NCBI RefSeq assembly: GCF_019317285.1
Contig: NZ_CP079218.1
Location: 2,728,001-2,792,000 of the forward strand
DNA: 64,000 nucleotides
DNA from: Pedobacter sp. D749
Lineage (GTDB): Bacteria; Bacteroidota; Bacteroidia; Sphingobacteriales; Sphingobacteriaceae
Reading direction: 5' to 3'
A program made the position numbers and the translations under genes. This document shows, in pieces, positions 46,425 to 53,888 of this stretch. The notes under the pieces are model-generated. The model saw only the letters and a program-made list of their open reading frames with translations, had not been told where the DNA came from and ran no database searches. The first letter of the stretch is position 1. Each line of letters starts with the position of its first letter.

Positions 46425-47507
46425 ATGAACGAAAAAATCAATGAATTAAATGAGGCTATTAAATCCGGAGAATTAAAAAATGTCAAGATAATTATTGAAA
46501 ATTCTCCGGAGCTAATAAAATCTTACACGGGAGTATTAGAAAGCCCAATGCATTTTAGCGCAAGATATGGTACTAAAGAAATTACAGAGTATCTATTTTC
46601 TATTTCAGGCTATCCGATAGACAGCTCAAAATCGGGTTACGAGACAGCATTAACAATTGCCGCTGGTGCCGGTAAACTTGAATTGAGTGAATGGTTATTA
46701 GGAAATGGCGCTAATGTTAATGGTCTGGGTGTAAACCTACTCTCTCCCTTAATGAGTGCAGTAATGGGTGGGCATCTTGATATAGTAAGATTATTAGTGA
46801 AGAATCGAGCGGATGTCAACCGAATGCATGTAAGGACAGGCTTATTGCCATTAGATTATGCAAAATCAAGAGGATTCAAAGAAATAGAAGAGTTTCTTTT
46901 CTCACAAGGAGCAAAAGGTCATTATAAGCTGCCGGAGTGGGTTGATGGTAACGTGAAAGGGAGTGGAATACTAGAGCATGTTACCTTGAGATTGGGGAAA
47001 ATTTTACCAGTTGATATCACCTCTAAAACTGATATTTCTCCTGTTGTATTAAAAATGGTTCCTGTCAACAATAAAAAAAACCGTGTACTTTTCACTTTCG
47101 GGCTTTTCGAGTTCCATAAGCCAATGCTGGAATTATTTATAGTTCTTCCCGAATATTGGAATTTTTACGATCAATCAGCTTCCAATCAATTTCCCATAAT
47201 ATTCTTGAGTAAGTTGGTTGAAGAAATTAAATCGGGAAGAAAAATTGCGGAAGGAGATTATTTACTTAGAGAAGAAAAAGTATTTGAAGGACTTGAATGG
47301 CCACCCGGGATTGCTGGATTATTTATCAGTGATGTAAAATGGAAATCACCAAAGAATGCCGATCAAGCTGATAAAAAAATACAAAATGATGAAAAAGTTT
47401 TCCTTTTTACTTTGATACCAATTCGAGCCACAACGGGAGGATATTCCAAGATGTCACTGGAAAAAAGCAGAGATGCAGGCTGGGCCAAATTAACCTTAAA
47501 TATTTAA
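46425..47507 (+). CDS. Ankyrin-repeat plus SUFU-domain protein, likely immunity protein
   Basis: 360 residues, no signal. Residues about 1-165 are ankyrin repeats (SPMHFSARYGTKEITEYLF, ETALTIAAGAGKLELSEWLLGNGANVNG, SPLMSAVMGGHLDIVRLLVKNRADVN, LPLDYAKSRGFKEIEEFLFSQGA). Residues about 175-355 are a suppressor-of-fused domain with the hallmark LELFIVLPEYWNF and WPPGIAGLFISD. Both domain types are known, separately, as immunity proteins of bacterial polymorphic toxins. It starts 9 bases after the AHH toxin gene, where the cognate immunity gene is expected, and should neutralise that nuclease in the cytoplasm. Confidence 0.85.
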   Translation: MNEKINELNEAIKSGELKNVKIIIENSPELIKSYTGVLESPMHFSARYGTKEITEYLFSISGYPIDSSKSGYETALTIAAGAGKLELSEWLLGNGANVNGLGVNLLSPLMSAVMGGHLDIVRLLVKNRADVNRMHVRTGLLPLDYAKSRGFKEIEEFLFSQGAKGHYKLPEWVDGNVKGSGILEHVTLRLGKILPVDITSKTDISPVVLKMVPVNNKKNRVLFTFGLFEFHKPMLELFIVLPEYWNFYDQSASNQFPIIFLSKLVEEIKSGRKIAEGDYLLREEKVFEGLEWPPGIAGLFISDVKWKSPKNADQADKKIQNDEKVFLFTLIPIRATTGGYSKMSLEKSRDAGWAKLTLNI

Positions 47508-47543
47508 TCGATATTATAAAGACGCTTAATAAACACTTTATAC

Positions 47544-47884
47544 AATCAACTAGGCACACCAACAGCGCTTTATGATGATGAAGGCTTAAGCACCCTGGCG
47601 TATTGAGTTGGATAGTTATGGAAAGCAAGGTTAAATACAGGTAGTTCATTAACAGAGTGCCAATTTAGGTATCAAGGGCAATATGAAGATGCAGAAACTG
47701 GCTTGTATTATAACAGGTTTACATATTACGCGCCTGATGAGGGAATGTACATTAGCCAAGACCCGACTGGGTTAAATGGTGTGATAACTTTATAGGGTAT
47801 GTGAAAAATGTAAATGGTTGGATAGCCCCCATTCGGCTTAGCTGTATGTAATGACAATCAAAAAAGCCAAGAGAAATCTGAATG
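47544..47884 (+). pseudogene. Frameshifted RHS core and tip remnant 1
   Basis: Conceptual translation reads NQLGTPTALYDDEGLST, a frameshift (one extra C compared with the related text at 49939), then [53 protein letters not shown]. After a second frameshift it reads [13 protein letters not shown], a third break, and PFGLAVCNDNQKSQEKSE then stop. This is the RHS core end with a pretoxin boundary and only a short tip. No start codon or full frame remains. It is a displaced toxin end left when a newer tip (AHH) replaced it, positioned before the orphan immunity gene at 47898. Confidence 0.85.
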
Positions 47885-47897
47885 AGAAGTTAGAAAA

Positions 47898-48563
47898 ATG
47901 AAGAAAGCAGCCAATATTATAGAATTTAAGAATTATTTTTTCGAAGGTATTTATGAATTACTGACTAAAGATCAATTTAAGCTTTTAAAATCAAAAAATA
48001 CATTTGAACTCAAGACAAAATTGCATTTAAAATCTGTAGAGATCTATTTTTATAAGCGACATGATTTTATAGAGATTGAAACTAAAGCATATTTCGGTAA
48101 TTATGAGGTTGATAATTTGCTAAAATCGACAGGAGTGAAATATTTAAATTTTGATATATGTGGTGGAAGTATTTCGCACATATGCACTACTTACTTTAAT
48201 GAAGCATTTCCTGAAAAATATGAAAATTTAATTTATGATATAAACGAAGACATATCACCAGTTATTAGTGCTTGGAAAACGTACTATGAAAGGTATATTA
48301 AAAATTTTTTGAATGATTGCACGAACCCTATTCTGCTTAATCACATTGTAAACGATGTTGATATGCATGTTACAGGGCTAAATTTAAGTTACGAAAATCG
48401 TGTTCTAAAAAGTATACCTGTTGCATTGCTAGCAAATTTATCAAATGAGAATTTAGAGAAATTAGTAGAAGAATATAGTAATGCACTAATTGAGAAAAAA
48501 GCAAAATATTCAGATAAATTTGAGGTAGTAAAGAATAAATTACTTATAGATATTAAAAAATAA
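47898..48563 (+). CDS. Unrecognised protein, probable orphan immunity protein
   Basis: 221 residues, no signal peptide or membrane helix. Mostly alternating charged helices and strands (KNTFELKTKLHLKSVEIYFYKRHDFIEIETKAYFGNY, FDICGGSISHICTTYFNEAFPEKYENL, ENLEKLVEEYSNALIEKKAKYSD). I do not recognise a domain. Its position 13 bases after an RHS tip remnant is where an immunity gene is expected, and codon use is visibly AT-richer than the RHS core. An immunity role is inferred only from context. Confidence 0.6.
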   Translation: MKKAANIIEFKNYFFEGIYELLTKDQFKLLKSKNTFELKTKLHLKSVEIYFYKRHDFIEIETKAYFGNYEVDNLLKSTGVKYLNFDICGGSISHICTTYFNEAFPEKYENLIYDINEDISPVISAWKTYYERYIKNFLNDCTNPILLNHIVNDVDMHVTGLNLSYENRVLKSIPVALLANLSNENLEKLVEEYSNALIEKKAKYSDKFEVVKNKLLIDIKK

Positions 48564-48668
48564 CTCTAATTATAGTTTAAATCGAAATTTAAAAATGGCT
48601 TTGCTTAATTTTTACAATTAACATGTTGTTTGCTTTTTTAAAACCAACTAAATTAAAACTACAGAATA

Positions 48669-49199
48669 ATGCAAAAGGCGTTAAACATTCAATTTTTTTC
48701 AATGCCAGGAGAATTGAGTGACATAATCCTTAATTGGGTCAATGAGTTTTCCCTCAAGATGGTCGTAATTAGCAAATATGATGAAAAATTTGTCATCACA
48801 AAAAATGACGAATTAGCAGATGAAAGCATTAATAATTGTACCGTTGCTTTATCATTAGGTGCAATTGATACCAGCGCAACGAATTATAATGTTTTTAGAG
48901 AAAGAAACCCTAATTGTCTATACATGGACATTGGGTTTTATAATTCCAATGAGCTTCATGAATCTTGGTTACATTCACTTAAAATATTAAATGATCAATC
49001 ATCTTACAGTCTGTGGCTAAAGCTATCTAATAGATTAAGGAAAAATCTAACTTCTGGTGGGTATGCTATTTTGTTATCCACAAATGAAAAGAAATTCTCG
49101 AAAAATATTAAATATTCAACTTCTGTAGAAAATATGGTATCAAGTGGCCTTAAATTATTTCACAATAAAATTAAAACTATCGAATACGTAATTTCATAA
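48669..49199 (+). CDS. Unrecognised protein in the immunity array
   Basis: 176 residues, cytoplasmic, AT-rich. Visible stretches are IQFFSMPGELSDIILNWVNEFSLKMVVISKYD, NNCTVALSLGAIDTSATNYNVFRERNPNCLYMDIGFYNSNELHESWLHSL and a basic C-terminal part (LRKNLTSGGYAILLSTNEKKFSKNIKYSTSVENM). No family is recognised. The sequence layout (N-terminal SMPGE and a mid-protein IGFYNSN) is compatible with a compact alpha/beta immunity fold, but this is a guess. It is 105 bases after the previous gene, with no recognisable RHS remnant in that gap, and is followed by the toxin-tip scrap at 49214. Confidence 0.55.
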   Translation: MQKALNIQFFSMPGELSDIILNWVNEFSLKMVVISKYDEKFVITKNDELADESINNCTVALSLGAIDTSATNYNVFRERNPNCLYMDIGFYNSNELHESWLHSLKILNDQSSYSLWLKLSNRLRKNLTSGGYAILLSTNEKKFSKNIKYSTSVENMVSSGLKLFHNKIKTIEYVIS

Positions 49200-49213
49200 T
49201 ATGTTGAAGATAG

Positions 49214-49294
49214 TATTTTAAGCCAAGGCAAAAATATTTTGAGGATGCTCACGAGAAAAAAACAAATGAATTAAAAGGTGGGTGTAAAAAATAA
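49214..49294 (+). pseudogene. Toxin-tip remnant preceding Imm26 gene
   Basis: An open frame of 26 codons with no start reads KYFEDAHEKKTNEL then KGGCKK and stop, 14 bases before the Imm26 gene at 49309. Its end resembles that of the small frame at 50068-50181 (KEYKEEYDKIKSGCQK), which also precedes an Imm26-like gene. This suggests both are the last residues of related displaced toxins. Confidence 0.5.
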
Positions 49295-49308
49295 TATCAT
49301 ATTCGAAG

Positions 49309-49779
49309 ATGGCAAAAATTGAATTAAAACCTAAAGATAAAAGTAGACGTCAAAAATTTGAACCAGGTTATATTTTTAGTATAAATATGCATAATGGCAA
49401 ATTTGGTTTTGGAAGATGTATATCAAAAGTTAGTATAGGACATATTGTTGAGATATTTAATTATATATCTAAAAATCAAGAATTTACAACTAAAATAACA
49501 GAAATCAGGATGTTTGATCCCATCCCTATTGACTCATATTCTTTGATAAGAACTTCAAGGGAAGGTGATTGGACGGTTATAGGTAAAACAGACAATTATC
49601 AACCGACAAATATTGAAGATATCAAATATACTTATGGATCTGGGCCTAAAAGAAAACTAGTTGATATTAAAGGCAATATTACAGAAATAAGTGAAAATGA
49701 ATCCAAAAAATATCCTTATTACAGTCCTAAGGGTGATTTAGATGTTATAGAAATGATAAACAATTCAATTTCTAAATAG
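49309..49779 (+). CDS. Imm26-family immunity protein
   Basis: 156 residues, no signal. Matches the Imm26 pattern as I know it: basic start, FEPGYIFSINMHNGKFGFGRCISKV (about 17-41), HIVEIFNY, MFDPIPIDSYSLIRTSREGDWTVIGKTDNY (about 67-96) and YTYGSGPKRKLVDIKGN. Imm26 proteins neutralise toxins of polymorphic systems. It is one of three related proteins in this array; 50169 and 51211 share the EGxxFxI...GR/GQ start, and 50169 also shares the FDP...W.VxxKTxNY middle. It sits behind a toxin remnant and has no toxin of its own, so it is an orphan immunity gene. Confidence 0.8.
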   Translation: MAKIELKPKDKSRRQKFEPGYIFSINMHNGKFGFGRCISKVSIGHIVEIFNYISKNQEFTTKITEIRMFDPIPIDSYSLIRTSREGDWTVIGKTDNYQPTNIEDIKYTYGSGPKRKLVDIKGNITEISENESKKYPYYSPKGDLDVIEMINNSISK

Positions 49780-49886
49780 ATTTTTTGATATTATTAAGCC
49801 AACTAGAAAAAATCAAAATGGTACTTAGATATGATCGACAACCTGTTTGTTTAGTTTCAAAGTAAGCAAAGATAAAATACGGCGTA

Positions 49887-50081
49887 TTGCCAACTAGGTT
49901 CATCACCGGTTTAGTTAGATTAAAGGCGCTTTATGATGATGAAGGATTAAGCACCTGGCGTATTGAGTTGGATAGTCAGGGCAAAGCAAGGTTAAGCATA
50001 GGTAGTTCTTTAACAGAGTGCCAGAGCTTAGGAGCAATTGTATATCGAAAATATGATACAATAAAAAATGACAAATCCTAA
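49887..50081 (+). pseudogene. RHS core remnant 2
   Basis: Translation contains ALYDDEGLSTWRIELDSQGKARL followed by [10 protein letters not shown], which is the segment just before the RHS core end; in another frame the text upstream reads QLGSSPV, like the QLGTP of intact RHS proteins. There is no ATG start, so this is a fragment and not a gene. It ends abruptly after ECQ, with the YQGQ...YNRF core end missing. Confidence 0.85.
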
Positions 50082-50181
50082 ATCGAACCAGCAAAATTCA
50101 TTTTTAAAGGAAAGAAGTAATCCAAATGGAAAAGAATATAAGGAAGAATACGATAAAATAAAATCAGGATGTCAAAAGTAA
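50068..50181 (+). pseudogene. Small frame, probable toxin-tip remnant
   Basis: 37 codons from ATG 50068: MTNPKSNQQNSFLKERSN, then PNGKEYKEEYDKIKSGCQK and stop. It overlaps the end of RHS remnant 2 in a different frame and the first codons of the Imm26-like gene at 50169. Such a short charged tail ending GCxK before an Imm26 gene also occurs at 49214-49294. It could be a genuine small protein, but a toxin tail is more likely. Confidence 0.4.
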
Positions 50182-50672
50182 AAAAATATGTAGAGGGTGG
50201 CGAAGTTTTTTGTATACCATTATTTTGGATAAGTGAAAATTATGATCCAAATAACCCACTCATATTAAGCAAACAAGATGACAACAAAGTTTTTGCATTT
50301 GGACGGGCTATAGAAGACAGAGGCGGTGCAGGGATTTTAGTCGAAATCTTCGATCTTTTAGGCCCTATTAAAACGAAATGTGATGAAATTGTTAATTCGA
50401 ATCGTTTGTTCGATCCCATATTAATGTTTTGGCAGGGAGTGAGGAAAAAAAGATGGAAAGTTGTTTGTAAAACAGCAAATTATAATAAATATGTTGATTC
50501 TGGTTATTCGGATATTAAAATGGTAATGGAAGAAGGGGATGGATTTTATATCAAAACATTTGATACAGGGGAAAAAAGTATTTTGTCTGCAAGCGATGCG
50601 AGTAATTATGAATTAGCTAAAATCTGGCATCCGATCCAGTTAGAAAAAAGAATTGCTGAGAGAATTTTATAG
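50169..50672 (+). CDS. Imm26-like immunity protein
   Basis: 167 residues, no signal. It shares the Imm26 layout with 49309: an opening VEGGEVFCIPLFWI (about 8-21), then DNKVFAFGRAIEDRGGAGILVEIFDLLGP (about 37-65), SNRLFDPILMFWQGVRKKRWKVVCKTANY (about 77-105) and a C-terminal domain with GDGFYIKTFDTGEKS. Its ATG overlaps the small tip-like frame ending at 50181. Predicted to be cytoplasmic protection against a delivered toxin of a type once encoded here or carried by neighbours. Confidence 0.75.
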   Translation: MSKVKKYVEGGEVFCIPLFWISENYDPNNPLILSKQDDNKVFAFGRAIEDRGGAGILVEIFDLLGPIKTKCDEIVNSNRLFDPILMFWQGVRKKRWKVVCKTANYNKYVDSGYSDIKMVMEEGDGFYIKTFDTGEKSILSASDASNYELAKIWHPIQLEKRIAERIL

Positions 50673-50783
50673 GGAACAATTATTAAAATTTTGAAAAGAT
50701 TAATACTACCCATGCTTCTTACCTGCGAAATACAGGGACAAGATAAAAGCAAACGGCGGTGAACTTTAAAGAGTAGGAACAAT

Positions 50784-51134
50784 ATGGACACTAATAGTTT
50801 TAAGGGATTAATTAAGCCCTTTATTTGGGTAGAACACGAAAATAACGTTTCTGTATGCCTCAATGTTGGCGAATATAAATCGGAAATTTTCCAATTAAGA
50901 GAAGACGAAGGCTTTGAGGGAAACGGCTATGATTGGGGATCTTTAGCAAAAATATTTTTAGAAGAACAAAAGCCCGAATTAATGGAGGTAGTTAAGTTTG
51001 ACCCCGAAGCAGGAATGTTTTGTGCTTATTCCTCAAATACAGATGCTTTAAAAACTTTTATAATTGCGTTTAAAGAAACCTGCGAAAATGAAACTTTAAT
51101 ACAAGATTTGTTTTCAAGAGCAGAATTAGATTAA
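50784..51134 (+). CDS. Imm51-family immunity protein
   Basis: 116 residues. The text IKPFIWVEHENNVSVCLNVGEYKSEIFQLREDEGFEGNGYDW (about 10-51) followed by SLAKIFLEEQ and VVKFDPEAGMFCAYSSNTDALKTFIIAFK (about 72-100) is the pattern I associate with Imm51. It is a small cytoplasmic immunity protein. No toxin gene is adjacent; the 111 bases before it carry a short frame MLLTCEIQGQDKSKRR and stop (50711-50761) that could be another tip end. Orphan immunity gene. Confidence 0.75.
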   Translation: MDTNSFKGLIKPFIWVEHENNVSVCLNVGEYKSEIFQLREDEGFEGNGYDWGSLAKIFLEEQKPELMEVVKFDPEAGMFCAYSSNTDALKTFIIAFKETCENETLIQDLFSRAELD

Positions 51135-51150
51135 AAAAAATACAACATTA

Positions 51151-51181
51151 CTTTTTTGGTTGCTTTCAGCAACCAAAAAAG
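51151..51181. repeat. Strong inverted repeat between immunity genes
   Basis: TTTTTTGGTTGCT and AGCAACCAAAAAA pair perfectly around a TTC loop. In either direction the T-run precedes the stem and the A-run follows, so it is not a standard terminator. It lies at the 3' end of the Imm51-like gene. Confidence 0.6.
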
Positions 51182-51210
51182 TAAAACAGGCTGTCATTAA
51201 AAACGTAATT

Positions 51211-51765
51211 ATGGCTAAAACAAAAATAGTATTAGAGGAGGGAATGTTATTCTCAATAAAATTAAATGAAAATGCTTGGATTTTGGGACAGCTTTGCAAC
51301 TTATTTAATATAGAGGGAAAACTTTACGAACAATATACACTTGCATTCTTTAATTATCTTTTTCCTATAGAAGAAAAACTAAAGAGCGAGATAGAAACTT
51401 TGGATTTAAGTAAGCCGATAATAATTCTTACTATAAACGGCAATCCTATAAAAAATTACGGGCTTAATATAATTGGGAAAAGGGAAATCAATTACCAGAA
51501 TGTTCCAAATTATAAAAATGAAATATCCCAGTCATTAGGCTTATATAGAAATAAATCCCAAGATTTTGACCACATTTTAAAAACATTTTTTGGGCTTCAT
51601 CCTTGGGACGGATTTTATAAAGATAAATATGTAGATGAAGTTCTAACAGAAGGAACAGTTAAAAGAAAAGATGTAAAATATCTGAAAGATTTTAGTGTTG
51701 AGGAATTAAAACAAATATTACCTGCCAATAGCATTAAATTAAAACAGATATTGGAAAATCAATAA
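51211..51765 (+). CDS. Imm26-like immunity protein (divergent)
   Basis: 184 residues from ATG 51211; a TTG start at 51160 would lie inside the hairpin and is rejected. The start KIVLEEGMLFSIKLNENAWILGQLCNLF (about 5-32) parallels the EGxxFxI...GR opening of the Imm26 proteins at 49309 and 50169, and YTLAFFNYLFPIEEKL parallels the VEIF segment. The C-terminal half (GLHPWDGFYKDKYVDEVL, FSVEELKQILPANS) is different. It is the last gene of the array and ends in a strong terminator. Orphan immunity role inferred. Confidence 0.6.
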   Translation: MAKTKIVLEEGMLFSIKLNENAWILGQLCNLFNIEGKLYEQYTLAFFNYLFPIEEKLKSEIETLDLSKPIIILTINGNPIKNYGLNIIGKREINYQNVPNYKNEISQSLGLYRNKSQDFDHILKTFFGLHPWDGFYKDKYVDEVLTEGTVKRKDVKYLKDFSVEELKQILPANSIKLKQILENQ

Positions 51766-51770
51766 ACTTT

Positions 51771-51798
51771 AACCGCTTCAATCGAAGCGGTTTTTTTT
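51771..51798 (+). terminator. Rho-independent terminator closing the immunity array
   Basis: Perfect 9-base stem AACCGCTTC/GAAGCGGTT around AATC, followed by further T residues, 6 bases after the last immunity gene. Confidence 0.92.
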
Positions 51799-52203
51799 GT
51801 AGTGAAAAAGAAAAAAAGGTGTGGCAAATCCACGCATTAAATTTTATAATTGCTTTACAAAACTTACTTTTTGTTCTCAAAAACAAGAAAAATGAAAAAG
51901 TTATCTATAATTTGAATTTTTCAGAACATCTTTTTTTTGTCTAGCATCTCTTTCTCATTTTTCACCCAATATTGTTGATTTTAAACGTTTTAAGAACAGA
52001 AAAAAAGCTCAAAAAGCAAGAAGAAAAACCCACCAAATGACCCTAACTCTAAAAATACATTTTGGCTAATTAAAGAAAATGGAAATACGCGAACGGGAAA
52101 TATCTAAAATAAAAGGCCAAATAAATTTGATTACTGAAATGAGTTTATCGGGAATACTTGCAGGTGACGTATAACAGTTTAAGTATTGGCAGCTGTTGTT
52201 TTT
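51799..52203. other. Intergenic region after the toxin locus
   Basis: 405 AT-rich bases. The only coding hint is a 31-codon frame at 52079-52174 (MEIREREISKIKGQINLITEM...GILAGDV), which is too short to call. No repeat or RNA was recognised. Confidence 0.4.
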
Positions 52204-52590
52204 TCAATTCCATTCCGTCTTCACTTTTTTACGGTGTAATAGTCCCCACTCCCTCAATGCCACAATTACAGCACCAAGCGAATTTGTATATTCTGTCAGT
52301 TCGTATTCAATACCTACAGGTTTCGTGCCATAAACACGCCGGGTTACAAAACCATTTAATTCTAGTTCTTTTAATTCGTGTGAAAGCACTTTTGCAGAAA
52401 TCTTATTTATTGCCCTTTGAATTTCACCAAAATGCTTGTTGCCTTCAAGCATTGCAACCAAAATTGGAATCCTCCATTTTCCGCCCAATACATATAATGC
52501 GTCTTGTATTGGGCCTAATGAGGATTTACATTCCGTTAGATTAGGAAATAGCTCGACAGATTCCTTTAGTTGTTTTGTTATCTCAATCAT
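52204..52590 (-). CDS. HxlR-family transcriptional regulator
   Basis: 128 residues: a winged-helix MarR-like repressor. Family hallmarks are CKSSLGPIQDALYVLGGKWRIPILVAMLEGNKHFGEIQRAINKISAKVLSHELKELELNGFVTRRVYGTKPVGIEYELTEYTNSLGAVIVALREWG, with the KW.I.IL and R.L..LE..G patterns. One cysteine (near residue 21) sits just before the first helix, where redox- or aldehyde-sensing HxlR members carry their sensor cysteine. It is divergent from the SDR gene at 52692 with a large palindrome between, so it most likely represses both itself and the SDR gene. Confidence 0.93.
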   Translation of the reverse strand: MIEITKQLKESVELFPNLTECKSSLGPIQDALYVLGGKWRIPILVAMLEGNKHFGEIQRAINKISAKVLSHELKELELNGFVTRRVYGTKPVGIEYELTEYTNSLGAVIVALREWGLLHRKKVKTEWN

Positions 52591-52604
52591 AAAGTTAGTT
52601 ACTT

Positions 52605-52642
52605 AAAGGTAAGTAGTTACATTTGGGTAACCACTTACCTTT
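52605..52642. promoter_or_regulatory. 38-base palindromic operator, likely HxlR site
   Basis: Left arm AAAGGTAAGTAGTTAC (52605-52620), six bases ATTTGG, right arm GTAACCACTTACCTTT (52627-52642): 15 of 16 positions pair. It begins 14 bases upstream of the HxlR start codon and lies just before a plus-strand -7 box TATTTTTG (52658-52665) for the SDR gene. Placed to block both promoters. Confidence 0.85.
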
Positions 52643-52691
52643 TGTAAGCAATTTAGGTATTTTTGTTACACTAAAATTAAAAAGTAAGTAA

Positions 52692-53405
52692 ATGGGAAAA
52701 ACTATTGTAATAATTGGTGCCGGTCCAGGTGTTGGATTTGCTGTGGCACAACGTTTTGGGAAAGAAGGTTACAATGTAGCTCTTTTGGCAAGAAGTGAAG
52801 AAAAATTAAATGACTTGGTTAAACAGCTTGAAGCACAAGAAATTCCGGTTGCTTCTTTTTACGCTGATGTCTTGGATAGAAATTCTTTAAAAGATGCTTT
52901 GTTTGCTGTAAAAAAACATTTTGGTTCCATTGATGTTATTGAGTTTAGTCCCACTCCTTCAATGGAAACCATGCGTACACCAAGAAATATTGATGTTGAA
53001 AATGCAGCATTCCATTTAGACTTCCAATTGTTAAGCGCAATTACAGTAGTACAAGCGGTGCTGCCTGATATGCTGTCTAAAAAAGAGGGAAGTTTGTTAT
53101 TTACAACTGCTTCGTCTGCACAAAAACCAACTTCTATGACAGCAAGTTTCGGAATTGCTGCTGGTGCTTTGTTAAATTATATCCGTGTGCTGAACAACGA
53201 CTTGTCAGCTGAAAATATTTTCGCAGGGATTGTGTCAATTGGTGGGTTGGTGTATAATACCGGCGAACCCGACCAAGAATTATTAAAACATTTCCCTCAG
53301 GGGACGCCTGCTATTTCCTCAAGAGAGGTTGCAGAGACACATTGGAAAATGCACTTTGAAAAGAAAGAAAACGAAATCATACTCGGAAAAACTTTTTCGT
53401 TTTAA
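52692..53405 (+). CDS. SDR-family oxidoreductase
   Basis: 237 residues. The Rossmann motif is GAGPGVGFAVAQRFG (about 10-24) and the Arg in LARSEEKLNDL suggests NADP(H). The usual NNAG motif is replaced by EFSPTPS (about 92-98), and the catalytic YxxxK is not obvious: TTASSAQKPTSMTASFGIAAGALLNYIRVL has Phe-Gly-Ile-Ala where Tyr-x-x-x-Lys is expected. So this is a divergent or atypical SDR and may not be a normal dehydrogenase. It is regulated, by layout, by the divergent HxlR protein. A terminator follows at 53426. Confidence 0.85.
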   Translation: MGKTIVIIGAGPGVGFAVAQRFGKEGYNVALLARSEEKLNDLVKQLEAQEIPVASFYADVLDRNSLKDALFAVKKHFGSIDVIEFSPTPSMETMRTPRNIDVENAAFHLDFQLLSAITVVQAVLPDMLSKKEGSLLFTTASSAQKPTSMTASFGIAAGALLNYIRVLNNDLSAENIFAGIVSIGGLVYNTGEPDQELLKHFPQGTPAISSREVAETHWKMHFEKKENEIILGKTFSF

Positions 53406-53425
53406 GTCGAATTTTGAGTAAAAAG

Positions 53426-53460
53426 AAACACAACGTGACTAAATGTTAGTTGTGTTTTTT
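53426..53460 (+). terminator. Rho-independent terminator of the SDR gene
   Basis: Stem AAACACAAC/GTTGTGTTT around a 14-base loop with three more T residues after it, 20 bases downstream of the stop codon. Confidence 0.75.
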
Positions 53461-53888
53461 ATGGTAGTCGTAATTTATAATTGCTGCCAACGGTTTTCTA
53501 ATCGCCGATGTGGCTGGTTTTTAGTACGACAGCTCAATGGAGTTGCTAATAATAATAACCTTGCACAAATAGTAAATCCCAAGCTGGTGCGAGCTTGTAG
53601 TTCGCTTCAAAATTAGATTATGAAGTTAAGGGTTACGATTTTCTAAATTTTTGAACTATAGCTTTTATATTAGTACGAGTTAAAAACTCGCACAAACAAC
53701 TTATTAATTGCAATCCGATCACTAGCATGTTTTTTACTTTTACGGATTTACCATATTCGCACGAATTCTAAAAGTTTTGATGAGTGATTCATAGAAGGCA
53801 AACAACTGACTCACCAAATAGCAGGTAATAATTACATGGGTTGTTATAAACTGTACATCTTGTATCTATTAACGACTATGATTATTAG
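53461..53888. other. Intergenic region with repeat copy D
   Basis: 428 bases without a gene. At 53707-53815 the text (TTGCAATCC, AGCATG, TTTTTTACTTTTA, GATGAGTGATTC) follows the tail of the tRNA-adjacent repeat copy A (TTGCAATCG, AGCAGG, TTTTTTGCTTTTA, GGTGAGTGATTC) in the same order. Nearby ACGAGTTAAAAACTCGCA (53686-53703) is a small hairpin of REP type. Confidence 0.5.

Noticed and set aside
49887..50081. 64-codon frame as an independent small gene
   Set aside because: It begins at TTG, and its middle is RHS core text; it is a fragment.
51151..51181. Hairpin as a rho-independent terminator
   Set aside because: The T-run is on the wrong side of the stem in both directions; it is only a strong inverted repeat.
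52079..52174. 31-codon frame upstream of the HxlR gene
   Set aside because: Too short, no conserved pattern or promoter; could be chance in AT-rich DNA.
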